A stretch of 64,000 bases of DNA from Thermoproteota archaeon (lineage in GTDB: Archaea; Korarchaeota; Korarchaeia; Korarchaeales; Korarchaeaceae). The DNA is taken from the NCBI GenBank assembly GCA_027491435.1, contig JAOZFG010000028.1, positions 27,955 to 91,954 of the forward strand, read 5' to 3'. The position numbers were made by a program, and so were the translations under genes. The notes under the pieces were generated by a model. That model was not told the DNA's origin and made no database searches. It saw nothing but the letters and a program-made list of their open reading frames with translations. Shown one piece after another: positions 38,818-48,540 of this stretch. Numbering within the stretch: position 1 is the first letter of the stretch; each line of letters begins with the position of its first letter.

Positions 38818-41025
38818 TCAGCCTACGTAAGGCATTGCCTGCTTCTTGGCGAACTCCTCAGCTACCCTCCTGTACTTCTCCATCTCTTTGGTCCCTAGGG
38901 GCTTCACCTTCTCGAAGGCCTTCTCGAAGTGCTTCATGGTTATCTTCAGCTCATCCTTGTGTTTAATGGCTTCCTTGGGGTCCTTGTACTTCTCCACGTG
39001 TTCCCTGAGGGCTATCAAGGCAGCTGTGTTAACTAGAGAGGCTATGTCAGCCCCCGTATATCCCTCAGTTCTCTTGGCCAGCTCCTTTATGTCCACGTCT
39101 TCAGCCAGCGGTTTGTCCCTAGTGTGTATTTTGAGTATCTCCTCCCTAGCCTTGTAGTCTGGGGGAGGCACGTATATTAGCCTGTCGAACCTCCCTGGCC
39201 TCAGCAGAGCTGGATCCACTAGGTCAGGCCTGTTAGTGGCAGCTATAACCACGACCTTCCTCAGCTCCTCAAGCCCGTCTATCTCGGTGAGTAGCTGGCT
39301 TATTACCCTCTCCGTAACGCCTGAATCGAACCCCCTCCCCCTCATGGGGGCTATGGAGTCTATCTCATCGAAGAACACTATAGCAGGAGCAGCCTGTCTG
39401 GCCTTCCTGAATATCTCCCTTATGGCCTTCTCGCTCTCGCCAACCCACTTGCTCATTATCTCGGGTCCCTTAACGCTTATGAAGTTGGCTTCACTCTCGT
39501 TAGCCACTGCTTTAGCTAGCAAGGTCTTTCCGGTGCCTGGCGGGCCGTAGAGGAGTATGCCCTTGGGCTGCGTGGCCCCTGCGGCCTTGAACAGTTCTGG
39601 GTACTTTAAGGGCCACTCAACGGCCATTTTCAGCTCTTCCTTCACCTCCTCAAGCCCTCCAACGTCCTCCCACTTCACGTTGGGCACTTGGACCACCACT
39701 TCCCTCAGTGCCGATGGGGTTATGTCCTTGAGCGCCTCCAGGAAGTCGTCCATGGTTACCTCGAGCTTGTCGAGCACTTCCTTGGGCAGCTCTTCCTCCT
39801 CGAACAGGTTATACTCCTTCATTATCCTCCTGAGGGCCCTCATGGCCGCTTCCTTGGCTAGAGCAGCCAGGTCAGCGCCCACGAATCCATGAGTTATCTC
39901 CGCCAGCTTGTCCAAGTCAACGTCCTTGGCGAGGGGCATCCCCCTAGTGTGTATCTGGAGTATCTCCTTCCTCCCGTTCTTGTCTGGCACTCCGATCTCT
40001 ATCTCCCTGTCAAACCTGCCAGGCCTCCTTAGAGCTGGGTCTATGGCGTTAGGCCTGTTGGTGGCGGCTATCACTATCACCTTGCCCCTGCTCTCAAGCC
40101 CGTCCATTAAGGCCAGGAGCTGGGCGACGACACGCCTCTCAACCTCTCCAGTGACTTCCTCCCTCTTGGGAGCTATGGCATCTATCTCATCTATGAATAT
40201 TATGGAGGGTGCGTTCTTCTCAGCTTCCTCGAATATCTCCCTTAGCCTCTTCTCGCTCTCCCCGTAGTACTTGCTCATTATCTCGGGGCCTGATATGCTT
40301 ATGAAGTGGGCGTTGCTCTCGTTAGCCACTGCTTTGGCTAGCAAGGTCTTCCCGGTGCCCGGCGGGCCGTACAGGAGCACACCCTTGGGAGGCTCTATTC
40401 CAAGCCTCTGGAAGAGCTCTGGGTGCCTTAGCGGGAGCTCGACCATCTCCCTTATCTTCTGAATGGCATCTTTGAGGCCTCCGATGTCCTCATAGGTAAC
40501 CCTGGGTATCTTCCTCTCCTCCGTAACTGGCTTATCGCTTATCTCTACCTCCGTGTCCGCCGCCACCACCACAGCGTCGGCCATGGGCTGTATGCTGGTG
40601 ACCACAAGCTCTATTCTCCTTCCCAGGACCTCTATAGGTATCTTGTCCCCCCTGGTGAGGGGCCTCTCCAGCAGAAGCTCCTTTAAGTACTCCTCTCCTC
40701 CTATTAGCCTTAGGGGCTCTGTTGGGGCCAAGACCACCTTGGTGGCCGGCTTATACCTGGCCTTCCTAACCCTGACTATGTCATCTATGGCCACACCGGC
40801 GTTCTTCCTTATGAAGCCGTCTATCCTTATTATGCCCTTCCCGTAGTCCTCAGGGTGAGACGGCCAGACCCTGGCGGCGGTGGTCTTCCTGCCCTCTATC
40901 AGCACTATGTCCCCTATGCTAAGGCCCAACTTCTCCATGGCCTCCGGGTCAATCCTGGCCAAGCTCCGCCCCACGTCCCCAGGTGGAGCTTCAGCTACTC
41001 TCAGGTTTACGAATTCCTCTGCCAT
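38818..41025 (-). CDS. cdc48: Cdc48/VCP-family AAA ATPase
   Basis: Two AAA modules ([18 protein letters not shown] twice), CDC48 N-domain; ATG at 41025 preceded by GGAGGTGATC SD. Confidence 0.95.
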   Translation of the reverse strand: MAEEFVNLRVAEAPPGDVGRSLARIDPEAMEKLGLSIGDIVLIEGRKTTAARVWPSHPEDYGKGIIRIDGFIRKNAGVAIDDIVRVRKARYKPATKVVLAPTEPLRLIGGEEYLKELLLERPLTRGDKIPIEVLGRRIELVVTSIQPMADAVVVAADTEVEISDKPVTEERKIPRVTYEDIGGLKDAIQKIREMVELPLRHPELFQRLGIEPPKGVLLYGPPGTGKTLLAKAVANESNAHFISISGPEIMSKYYGESEKRLREIFEEAEKNAPSIIFIDEIDAIAPKREEVTGEVERRVVAQLLALMDGLESRGKVIVIAATNRPNAIDPALRRPGRFDREIEIGVPDKNGRKEILQIHTRGMPLAKDVDLDKLAEITHGFVGADLAALAKEAAMRALRRIMKEYNLFEEEELPKEVLDKLEVTMDDFLEALKDITPSALREVVVQVPNVKWEDVGGLEEVKEELKMAVEWPLKYPELFKAAGATQPKGILLYGPPGTGKTLLAKAVANESEANFISVKGPEIMSKWVGESEKAIREIFRKARQAAPAIVFFDEIDSIAPMRGRGFDSGVTERVISQLLTEIDGLEELRKVVVIAATNRPDLVDPALLRPGRFDRLIYVPPPDYKAREEILKIHTRDKPLAEDVDIKELAKRTEGYTGADIASLVNTAALIALREHVEKYKDPKEAIKHKDELKITMKHFEKAFEKVKPLGTKEMEKYRRVAEEFAKKQAMPYVG

Positions 41026-41051
41026 GAGATCACCTCCAAAAAAGGAGGGGT

Positions 41052-41564
41052 TCACTCGACCTTTATCCTGGTGCCCTCCTCCTTGAGGGGCTCCTTGGGC
41101 TTCAGGGTTATCTCAAGTATCCCGTTGTTGTACCTGGCCTTGGCAGACTTGGGATCCACATCGACTGGAAGCTCCACCTTGGCCTTGTACCTCCTGTCCC
41201 CAGACTCTGCCTTTATCCTGACTACCCTCTCGGTGGCCTCAACCTCTATGTCCTCCTTCCTGACCCCGGGTATCTCAGCTATTACCTTCACCTCGTTAGC
41301 CTTCTTGTCAACCACAACGTCCACGAAGGGCTCCCTGTACCCAGCCTCCTCTACCACAGGCGGCTTCACGTTCCCGAACTTCCTGACTATGGGCTTGCCG
41401 TCAGGCCCTATGGTGACGCTGAACCCGTATATGTAGGGCCCAAAGGTGCCCTCGTGAGCTGAGCTCATGAATTCCTCCATCATCCTCTCAATCTCCTCGA
41501 ACTCCTTCTCCATGTCCTCCATGATCTTCCTCCAGTGCCTCCACCACATGCTCATCACCCCCAA
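41052..41564 (-). CDS. Small heat shock protein Hsp20
   Basis: Alpha-crystallin domain: [40 protein letters not shown]... [14 protein letters not shown]. Start may be the ATG at 41555. Confidence 0.93.
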   Translation of the reverse strand: MGVMSMWWRHWRKIMEDMEKEFEEIERMMEEFMSSAHEGTFGPYIYGFSVTIGPDGKPIVRKFGNVKPPVVEEAGYREPFVDVVVDKKANEVKVIAEIPGVRKEDIEVEATERVVRIKAESGDRRYKAKVELPVDVDPKSAKARYNNGILEITLKPKEPLKEEGTRIKVE

Positions 41565-41582
41565 ATTACCCTAGAAGATAAT

Positions 41583-41593
41583 AAATATATAAA
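41583..41593 (-). promoter_or_regulatory. TATA box of the hsp20-cdc48 transcript
   Basis: Minus strand reads GTTTATATATTT about 25-30 nt upstream of the hsp20 start. Confidence 0.6.
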
Positions 41594-41620
41594 CTTTACT
41601 AACAAGAGGGTGAAATGGTT

Positions 41621-42157
41621 TCAGGCTTCTTTTAACTTATTTAGTATCTGCTCCCTGAGCCAGATTAGTCTTATCTTTATTTTGTCTAATTCACTTATAG
41701 TTTTTTCAATATCTTTGAGTATTTCTGAGGAAGCTATTATTAGATCGTGGTAAGTGGGGGCGTCGTCCAAGGAGCTCACCTTCCTCTCTATCTCCCTAAC
41801 CCTGTCAGCTATGGTGTCGTAGTGAGCCTCCACGTCAGGCGATACCTCTACCGTTCTATAGGCGACCATCCCCTTTGTGAGGGTGACGCTTATCATTATG
41901 GACTTGGAGAGCCTGTAGACCCTTCTGGGCCTCCCCGGCAGCCCCTGTATGATGCTGGAGTCAATTATGCCTAAGCTCTCTAGCTCCTTTATTTGCTTTA
42001 AGATGGCCGGTGGAGAAATTCCAAGCTCGTCTGCGAGCTCCTTTAGCGTATGAGGCCTTCTAGCCAGTAACATTAGTATCCTCCTCTTGGCGCTAGCTGA
42101 GACGGCCCTAATAACGTCGCTCTCCCAGTCTCCGTTGCCTAACATTTTCCCCTTCAT
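41621..42157 (-). CDS. Winged-helix transcriptional regulator (ArsR-like) with coiled-coil C-terminus
   Basis: SAKRRILMLLARRPHTLKELADELGISPPAILKQIKELESLGII followed by wing GLPGRPRRVYRLS. Confidence 0.85.
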   Translation of the reverse strand: MKGKMLGNGDWESDVIRAVSASAKRRILMLLARRPHTLKELADELGISPPAILKQIKELESLGIIDSSIIQGLPGRPRRVYRLSKSIMISVTLTKGMVAYRTVEVSPDVEAHYDTIADRVREIERKVSSLDDAPTYHDLIIASSEILKDIEKTISELDKIKIRLIWLREQILNKLKEA

Positions 42158-42220
42158 TAATAATTACTTAAGTCATTTTTAAGCATTAGGTTTAGATAAG
42201 GTGGATCGGGCGTAAAGGGC

Positions 42221-42236
42221 TGTTCAAGCTTGAACA
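42221..42236. promoter_or_regulatory. 16-bp perfect palindrome TGTTCAAGCTTGAACA, candidate operator
   Basis: Sequence equals its own reverse complement; lies just 5' of a TATA-like TTTATGAA and 39 bp before the 42276 start. Confidence 0.6.
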
Positions 42237-42275
42237 AAGGATTTATGAAAGGCTCTCCCCTCAGTAAGGGTTAAT

Positions 42276-42782
42276 ATGGGAAGAGACGCCCTAAAGGTAG
42301 CAATAGCTGGTGTTATGGCCTCCCTAGTTGCGGTCATGACCCTATTGATCAGGATACCTGTTCCCGCCACGCAAGGTTACATAAACCTGGGAGACACCTT
42401 GGTTATGCTCTCAGGCCTCCTCTTCGGGCCCGTCATAGGAGGGGTCGCGGGAGGTGTTGGATCAGCAGCAGCTGACGTCGTGGGTGGGTACGCCTCCTGG
42501 GCGCCCTACACACTGGTGATCAAGGGGATTGAAGGTGCTATAGCTGGATTCAATGTGAGGATCGCTCCCAGGTTCAGGGGGTCGCTAAGAAACGCTGTAA
42601 AAGTTCTGATACTGGTGATAGCTGGCCTCGAGATGGTGCTCGGTTACTTCTTGGTGGAATCTTTCCTTTACGGGGTAGGGGCAGCCCTCGCAGAGCTTCC
42701 CGGAAACCTGTTTCAGGCGGCTTCAGGGGTGATCTTTTCCCTAGTCGTTGAGCCAGCTATAAGGAAGGTGTTGCCTCGATGA
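42276..42782 (+). CDS. ECF transporter S component-like vitamin uptake protein
   Basis: Five/six-TM, 168 aa; INLGDTLVMLSGLLFGPVIGGVAGGVGSAAADVVGGY is S-component-like. Confidence 0.82.
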   Translation: MGRDALKVAIAGVMASLVAVMTLLIRIPVPATQGYINLGDTLVMLSGLLFGPVIGGVAGGVGSAAADVVGGYASWAPYTLVIKGIEGAIAGFNVRIAPRFRGSLRNAVKVLILVIAGLEMVLGYFLVESFLYGVGAALAELPGNLFQAASGVIFSLVVEPAIRKVLPR

Positions 42783-43765
42783 CCTCAATACCTTACAGGG
42801 GCAAACTGCCCCCAGATGTCCTCAGGAAGAAGGTTTTATCTAAACTTCCAGTGGACAGTTCCGTCTTATTGGGGCCTGAGGTTGGAGAAGACGCTGCCAT
42901 TGTCGATCTGGGCGAGGGGCTACTCGTTACACATCCCGATCCAGTCACAGGCGGCGGAAACCTTGCAGGCTACCTATCGATTTTTGTGGCCACGAACGAC
43001 GTTGCCACTAGGGGGGTGATGCCCAAGTGGGTGGTCAGCGTGATCCTACTAAGGGAAGGGGCCACTTACGAGGAGCTAGACCTCATAGTCGATCAGATAG
43101 TGGAGGCTAGCGGTGAGGTCGGGGTGTCGGTAGTGGGGGGGCACACGGAAGTTACCACAGGCCTCACCTTCAACATAGTGGTCACGACGGCCTTCGGGTA
43201 CGCTAGGAAGGGAGAAAAGATCCTTAGCACTAGAGATGCCAGGCCCGGAGACTTAATAGTGATGACTAAGGCGGTGGCCCTAGAGGGAACGGCTATCCTA
43301 GCCAGTGAGCTAGCTGGCGAATTAACTGATGAGGTGGTGAATAAAGCTAGCTCCTTCATAAGGGAGATAAGCGTCGTTAGGGAGGCGATGATAGCCAGGG
43401 ATTTAGCCAACGCAATGCATGACCCTACTGAGGGAGGGCTCCTGGGCGGGGTTCAGGAGATGGCGATGAGTTCAGGAAACGGCTTCGTTATACACGAGGA
43501 GAGCGTTCCCATTAGGAGAGAGACCGAAATCTTGTGCCGGTCCTTGGGCGTGGATCCTCTAAGGCTAATCAGCTCTGGAAGCTTGCTCATATCAGTACCT
43601 CCTGATAGGGCTGAAGAGTTGGTCAGGAGATTGAGGAAAAGTGGAATTGAGGCCTCAATCATAGGGAGGTTCACGGAGGAGCCCGACATGGTGGTGATCC
43701 GGAGGGGCGGTAGAAAAGAAGTTTTAGAGGAGCCCGTAGAGGACGAGCTCTGGAGGTTCATTTAA
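42779..43765 (+). CDS. AIR synthase-related protein (PurM/ThiL/HypE superfamily)
   Basis: GEDAAIVDLGEGLLVTHPDPVTGG, VATNDVATRGVMPKW, HDPTEGGLLGGVQEMA. Confidence 0.85.
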   Translation: MTSIPYRGKLPPDVLRKKVLSKLPVDSSVLLGPEVGEDAAIVDLGEGLLVTHPDPVTGGGNLAGYLSIFVATNDVATRGVMPKWVVSVILLREGATYEELDLIVDQIVEASGEVGVSVVGGHTEVTTGLTFNIVVTTAFGYARKGEKILSTRDARPGDLIVMTKAVALEGTAILASELAGELTDEVVNKASSFIREISVVREAMIARDLANAMHDPTEGGLLGGVQEMAMSSGNGFVIHEESVPIRRETEILCRSLGVDPLRLISSGSLLISVPPDRAEELVRRLRKSGIEASIIGRFTEEPDMVVIRRGGRKEVLEEPVEDELWRFI

Positions 43766-43840
43766 CGGCCTCATCGTGCTGTCAACAGGCCCCATTTGTT
43801 GTGCGAGTTTCTGATCACCGCCTGAAGTGAGAAGGGCTAA

Positions 43841-44816
43841 GGCCTCCAGAATCCGGGAAGTCTAACATGCTGGAAGCCCTGGCGCCTCTGACCCTGCTGG
43901 GTCAACTCAGAACCTATGAGAAGTCCGGCGGAAATATGAAGATGGGGGTGATGTTCCTCTTTCGGGATTGGAGTTCATCTTCACCAAGCTCACCCGAATT
44001 AGGAGGAAGACCTCATCTTCATGTTCTCAGCGGATGAACCCGCTACTGTCAGGCTGGAGATGGGTGGGGTCCTAGAGTTAAGGTTCACCTACTCGCCGGA
44101 GGCCCTGATCATCTCCTACGGACCGTTTGATAGCGGGGAGATGATAGAGGTCCTCCAACTGAGGAAATAAGATGAAATTACCTCAATGACCGCTAGCAAG
44201 TGCCCTTTTAAGGATCAGCGAGCTTAAGGAAAGCCTCTCCCGGGTCAAGTTCTACAGGTTCTCCAGTCCCGTGAAAACGGTGTCGTGGGGTGAGGGGCCA
44301 TCCCCCCAGACGGTTCTAATCTAATGCAAGTCCTCAGCATACAAGGAGGATTAAGGAGGGTTGTCAGCTCCTTACTAGAGGACGTAAGGCTCGGGCTGAG
44401 CCTTAAAAATGCCTAGCAGAAGGGTGAAGCTCCTCAGGTTCTTAAGCACGGGTGAAACATTCGAGATAAAGGAGTACATGCTCTCGGATATCGTGAGGAG
44501 GTCTATATTCTTCCTTGCAGCGATCGAACGAACAGGAAATCACTAGTGCTTATGGATGAACCGGAAGCCCACGTGTTTCCTTTTTATGCCAAGTTCTTGG
44601 GCGGATAGACTGGCCATGGATGAGTCCAACTCTTACATGATCACCAAGCACAACCTACTTCCTGGAGACGATCATTAGTAAGTTACCTGACTATGATCTC
44701 GCCGTTTAAGTGGCCAGAAATGAGGGGGTGTGAGCGAGTTCAGAAATGTAGATGCCTCAGAGATCAGGGAGCTTATTGCTGAGGGAGCTGATGTCTTCAT
44801 GGAGGTAGGGGCTTGA
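43841..44816 (+). pseudogene. Decayed AAA-family ATPase (AAA_21/AAA_15-like; SMC/OLD-type ABC ATPase fold)
   Basis: Fragments in shifting frames: GLQN/SGKSNMLEALAPLTLLGQLRTYEKSGG (Walker A), MFSADEPATVRLEMGGVLELRFTYSPEALIISYGPFDSGEMIEVLQLRK, SLVLMDEPEAHVFPFYAKFLG (Walker B), LETIISKLPDYDLAV*VARNE, VSEFRNVDASEIRELIAEGADVFMEVGA*. Confidence 0.8.
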
Positions 44817-44829
44817 AATGATCTGAGTG

Positions 44830-45323
44830 GAGTGCTACCCGGATAAAAGTGGTTGAGATCCTCGGCTTCAGGAGGAGGCATTCTAAGGAGGATGAAAGGG
44901 TAGGGTCGTGGAGAGGATTAGCAAGCGGGGAGATGTGGGCTTAGTGGATCTGACGAGGGTACAATTCCCAGAACGTGTAGAGGGGCATGTTATTCACTTC
45001 CAGAGCACGGTATTAGGTTTTCAGTTGTGGGAAGGGTGGGTCTTTGCTCTGGAGAAGAACATTGAGGAGTTACTCATAGCCTCAGCCAAGGAGTCTGAGA
45101 CGTCAGCCCAAGAGCTGAGTCACGACGCTAGAGAAATGCGTCACCGGACAAGCAGAATGCGCCAGCCTCAAAAGTTTGAGGAACTCCTGAGGGAACCGTC
45201 AAAAGCGAGCAGGAGGTTGAAAGCTCTGGCAAATTCACTTGAAGAGTTGAAACCTTCTGAGGGCTCCTGCCGATGCTGCTTGAGATCTAACTTTAACCTC
45301 AGTAAACGTTTCGGCACCTGGTA
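44830..45323 (+). pseudogene. Decayed partner gene downstream of the ATPase relic
   Basis: VECYPDKS/VVEILGFRRRHSKEDER/VERISKRGDVGLVDLTRVQ... needs at least two frame corrections; gene order ATPase then small partner. Confidence 0.55.
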
Positions 45324-45431
45324 ATACCGGCTGTACTGGTCAAGGATCCACGCTCTTTGACGGAGTTGAAGGTTCTCTTTAAGTTTCACGCGTCAGCGGA
45401 TCCCTTAAAAGGCCTTAAGTTAGAGCGCTAC

Positions 45432-46358
45432 CTACTTTATAACCTCTTTTTCCACAGCACCCTCCTCCTTATGCAAGATCCCCCAAGCTAATATGCCCAG
45501 TATCAGGATCAGCGAGAACCAAGAGGGCACCTCTATGTGGAACGCCGTGAGCAGGAACACTGCCCCCAGGTAGACCAGGTAGAAGGATAAGGCCTTCCCC
45601 AAACCCCTTATCCTCTGAACCCCATGCTCAACTAGGAAGTATAGGGCCCTAAGCCCCAGAATGGCCATTATGTTGGAAGTGTAGGCCGTGAAGAACTCCC
45701 TTGTTATGGCAAGAACTGCGGGCACGGAATCGAATGCGAACATTATGTCTGTCGTCTCTATTGCCGCCAGCACCAAGGCCAGGGGGGTGAAGTAGGTCTT
45801 CCCGTTCAGCTTGATCATTATGTGATTGTCGTGGTACTCCGTCACTAAGGGTATGTGTCTCTTAAGGAACGTTATCACCTTATTCTTACTGGGGTCAACG
45901 CTTTCCCCGCCAGACCTCCACATCTTGTAGCCCGAGTAGATCAGGACGGCCCCGAACACGTAGGTCATCCAGTGGAACCTCTCCAGGAGGGTCACCCCTA
46001 CCAAGATGAAGATGGCCCTGAAGAGAGCTGCGAATATTATGCCCAGGAAGAGGACGAAGGGCCTGGCCCTCTCAGGGACCGAGAAGTAGGAGAATATAAT
46101 CAGGAACACGAATATGTTGTCTAGGGAGAGAGTTTTTTCAGTCACGTAGGCTGTTATGTATTTAACGAACTCCTCAACCCCGTATATCCAGTAAATGTAG
46201 ACTGAAAAGGCCAGGCCAAGTCCGATCCAAATGATAGTCCAGAACAGGCTGTCCCTGAACGTCAATTTAGCCTTTTCGTAATGCCTAAGGTCAACGTATA
46301 GCAGGACGGCTATTATGACGTGAAAGCCTACCCAGAAGGCCGGCGACGTCACTTCCAT
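45432..46358 (-). CDS. TerC family integral membrane protein (Alx/TerC)
   Basis: YVTEKTLSLDNIFVFLIIFSYF; TTDIMFAFDSVPAVLAITREFFTAYTSNIMAILGLRALYF. Confidence 0.95.
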   Translation of the reverse strand: MEVTSPAFWVGFHVIIAVLLYVDLRHYEKAKLTFRDSLFWTIIWIGLGLAFSVYIYWIYGVEEFVKYITAYVTEKTLSLDNIFVFLIIFSYFSVPERARPFVLFLGIIFAALFRAIFILVGVTLLERFHWMTYVFGAVLIYSGYKMWRSGGESVDPSKNKVITFLKRHIPLVTEYHDNHIMIKLNGKTYFTPLALVLAAIETTDIMFAFDSVPAVLAITREFFTAYTSNIMAILGLRALYFLVEHGVQRIRGLGKALSFYLVYLGAVFLLTAFHIEVPSWFSLILILGILAWGILHKEEGAVEKEVIK

Positions 46359-46434
46359 TGCTACTTACCTTCCCGATCACCATATATATTTCTTATATTA
46401 TGCTTATTTCGAACCATTAAGGACGTTTTTCGAA

Positions 46435-47544
46435 CTAACCGCCAAGCAGCTCCCCTAAGACCTGCCCGATCGCTTGAACGTCCTCCACAGTTAGCTTACC
46501 GTAGCTTATCCTCATGCGCCTCTTGCCTCCCCTGAACGCTGACCCAGGAACTACGCCGATCACGTAGTCCTTCCTGGAGAGCAGGGACCTTATGAAGGCC
46601 TCGGAGTCCTCTATCCTCTCGTGCTCTGGGTAAAGGTAGAACGCCCCTCTAGGCTCGGGGAACTTAAAGCCCAACCCTTTAAGGACCTTAATCAACTCAT
46701 CCCTGACGGACCTGTACTTCTGCCTCACCCTGCTGAAGTAGTCCTCGGTCAGGGCTGATAACATCCTTTGAAGCAGTAACTGCGTGGGCTCTGAAGCTCC
46801 TGCTGTAGTTAGGTAGGAGAGCCTACCGGCCTGCTTGTAATCCTCGGCTCCCCAGTAGACGTACCCTATCCTCATGCCCGGCAGGGAAAGGGTCTTGCTG
46901 AAAGTGTCCACCACGACGTCACCAACTATTTCTGGCTTTTCCCCATAGTAAATCTGAGAGTAGGCCGCGTCATTTATCAGCAACACCTCTTTAGCTGACA
47001 GCATGTCCCATAGCTTCCTCAGGGTAGAGTTGTCCTGGGAGTATCCGGTTGGATTGTTGGGGTAGTTTATCAGAACGGCGCCAACCCCGTTCAGCCTTTC
47101 CTCTATCTCCCCAACCAGATCCTCAGAGAGGGGGTTATAGTAGCCTATTTCGAAGCCGAACTCCTCGGGCTGCTCAAAGTAATGGACGAACCCGGGTTTC
47201 GGAACTAGGACTTTCCCCCTCCGTGAAGCGAGTTTAAACGCTATTAGGAGGGCCTGAACCCCTCCGTTCGTTATAATTACCCTGTAGGGATCATAATCCC
47301 TACCTAAAAACTTGCTGGCGTACTCGGATACAGCTTCCTTAGTAGAGTCCATGCCCGTGAAGGGCAGGTAATTCCTGCCCACCTCTCCGAGCTCCGAAAG
47401 GACCTCAGAAACTGGTAAGGGAGGATCGTGGGAGGGAGCCCCTATGTGGGCGTTGATCACCCTGTAACCCTGAGACTCCCTCTCCCTGCATATGGAAAAC
47501 ACGTCCCTTATAGACAGCATTACCTTAAGAAGGAGGTAATACAT
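46435..47544 (-). CDS. Pyridoxal-phosphate-dependent aminotransferase class I/II
   Basis: INYPNNPTGYS, VVDTFSKTLSLPGMRIGYVYW (PLP lysine context). Confidence 0.92.
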   Translation of the reverse strand: MYYLLLKVMLSIRDVFSICRERESQGYRVINAHIGAPSHDPPLPVSEVLSELGEVGRNYLPFTGMDSTKEAVSEYASKFLGRDYDPYRVIITNGGVQALLIAFKLASRRGKVLVPKPGFVHYFEQPEEFGFEIGYYNPLSEDLVGEIEERLNGVGAVLINYPNNPTGYSQDNSTLRKLWDMLSAKEVLLINDAAYSQIYYGEKPEIVGDVVVDTFSKTLSLPGMRIGYVYWGAEDYKQAGRLSYLTTAGASEPTQLLLQRMLSALTEDYFSRVRQKYRSVRDELIKVLKGLGFKFPEPRGAFYLYPEHERIEDSEAFIRSLLSRKDYVIGVVPGSAFRGGKRRMRISYGKLTVEDVQAIGQVLGELLGG

Positions 47545-47573
47545 TTTAAAGGAGACTATGTGGCTGCTGGCGG

Positions 47574-48065
47574 GTGCTCCCCATGGTGATAATACCTAAG
47601 AGGGCTTATCTGACAAAGGGATGCGGTATCAGCGGGACCTCTGAGCTAAATGCTTTTGATAACGCCCTGTTAGCGGCAAAAGTCGGCAATTCGAGTCTGG
47701 TGAAGTGTACCTCTATACTCCCGCCGGACGTTGAGATAGCTCATGAGATGAGGGAAGTCATCAGTGGGGAGATCCTTCCGTCCATCTATGCTAAGAGTTG
47801 CAGGTATAACGAAGGAGATGAGGAGATAGAAGTAATAGCAGGACTGGGCGTCGCCATAACAGATGAGATGGGCCTCGTGGCTGAGATTGAGTCTGAGAAG
47901 GACGAGGTCTTTGATGACGTGGAGAGGAGGCTGAAGGCCCTCCTTGAGGAGATGGCCTCGTCTAGGGGACTTGAAATAAGGGAGATGAGGCTTGAGCTTT
48001 CCAGGTGCGTAGTCCCTCCTAAGAAGTACGGGTGTGCCCTGGTGGTTGTCGCCCTGGACGTCTAG
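47574..48065 (+). CDS. pdaD: Pyruvoyl-dependent arginine decarboxylase
   Basis: PKRAYLTKGCGISGTSELNAFDNALLAAKVGNSSLVKCTSILPP; self-cleavage-type Ser-Ser site. Confidence 0.9.
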   Translation: MLPMVIIPKRAYLTKGCGISGTSELNAFDNALLAAKVGNSSLVKCTSILPPDVEIAHEMREVISGEILPSIYAKSCRYNEGDEEIEVIAGLGVAITDEMGLVAEIESEKDEVFDDVERRLKALLEEMASSRGLEIREMRLELSRCVVPPKKYGCALVVVALDV

Positions 48066-48454
48066 CCAAGCAGGCCCGATATATTGTCCATGGAGTCCAG
48101 CCACCAGCCTGTGTACTCTTTCCTCTTCTTCTCCAGCTCCTCCTCTGTGTAGAACTTCAGGAGCTTTGTGTCACCCTTAACCTCAAGGAGTTTGAGTTCA
48201 GGAACGTCCCATACCAGGGCTAAAGAGTTCTTAGTCAGCCAGTCCAAGGGGTTCTCCCCTTCAGCTAGGGGGGCGGCCCAGTCCATGCTCCCTTCGAACT
48301 TGACGTTGACCAGATCTCCTTCGGATTTCACCTCCTTGAAAACTACTTTTTCCCCTTTATAGCCGTTGTCCTGGCCTAAACCCAATGTTTTGGAGATTTT
48401 CTTGAACAATTCTTCCTTAAGGACTAGTTCACCCTCGCATCTAACCTCAGTCAT
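48062..48454 (-). CDS. Hypothetical protein
   Basis: 130 aa ORF with good codon character, overlapping the pdaD stop by 4 nt. Confidence 0.55.
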   Translation of the reverse strand: MTEVRCEGELVLKEELFKKISKTLGLGQDNGYKGEKVVFKEVKSEGDLVNVKFEGSMDWAAPLAEGENPLDWLTKNSLALVWDVPELKLLEVKGDTKLLKFYTEEELEKKRKEYTGWWLDSMDNISGLLG

Positions 48455-48540
48455 TCTAAACCAACTCCTTCCAGGTCCGTTAAGCTACCTGAAGCAAAAT
48501 TAAATAATAAACTTGAAGTATCCCGTAGGGGTGTCTCAGC

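Noticed and set aside
44908-45324. 138 aa ORF as an intact gene
   Set aside because: It appears to be one surviving frame of the decayed partner gene; its homologous-looking part starts upstream in other frames.
43766-45431. Insertion sequence/transposon remnant
   Set aside because: No terminal inverted repeats or transposase motifs seen; fragments match an ATPase, not a transposase.
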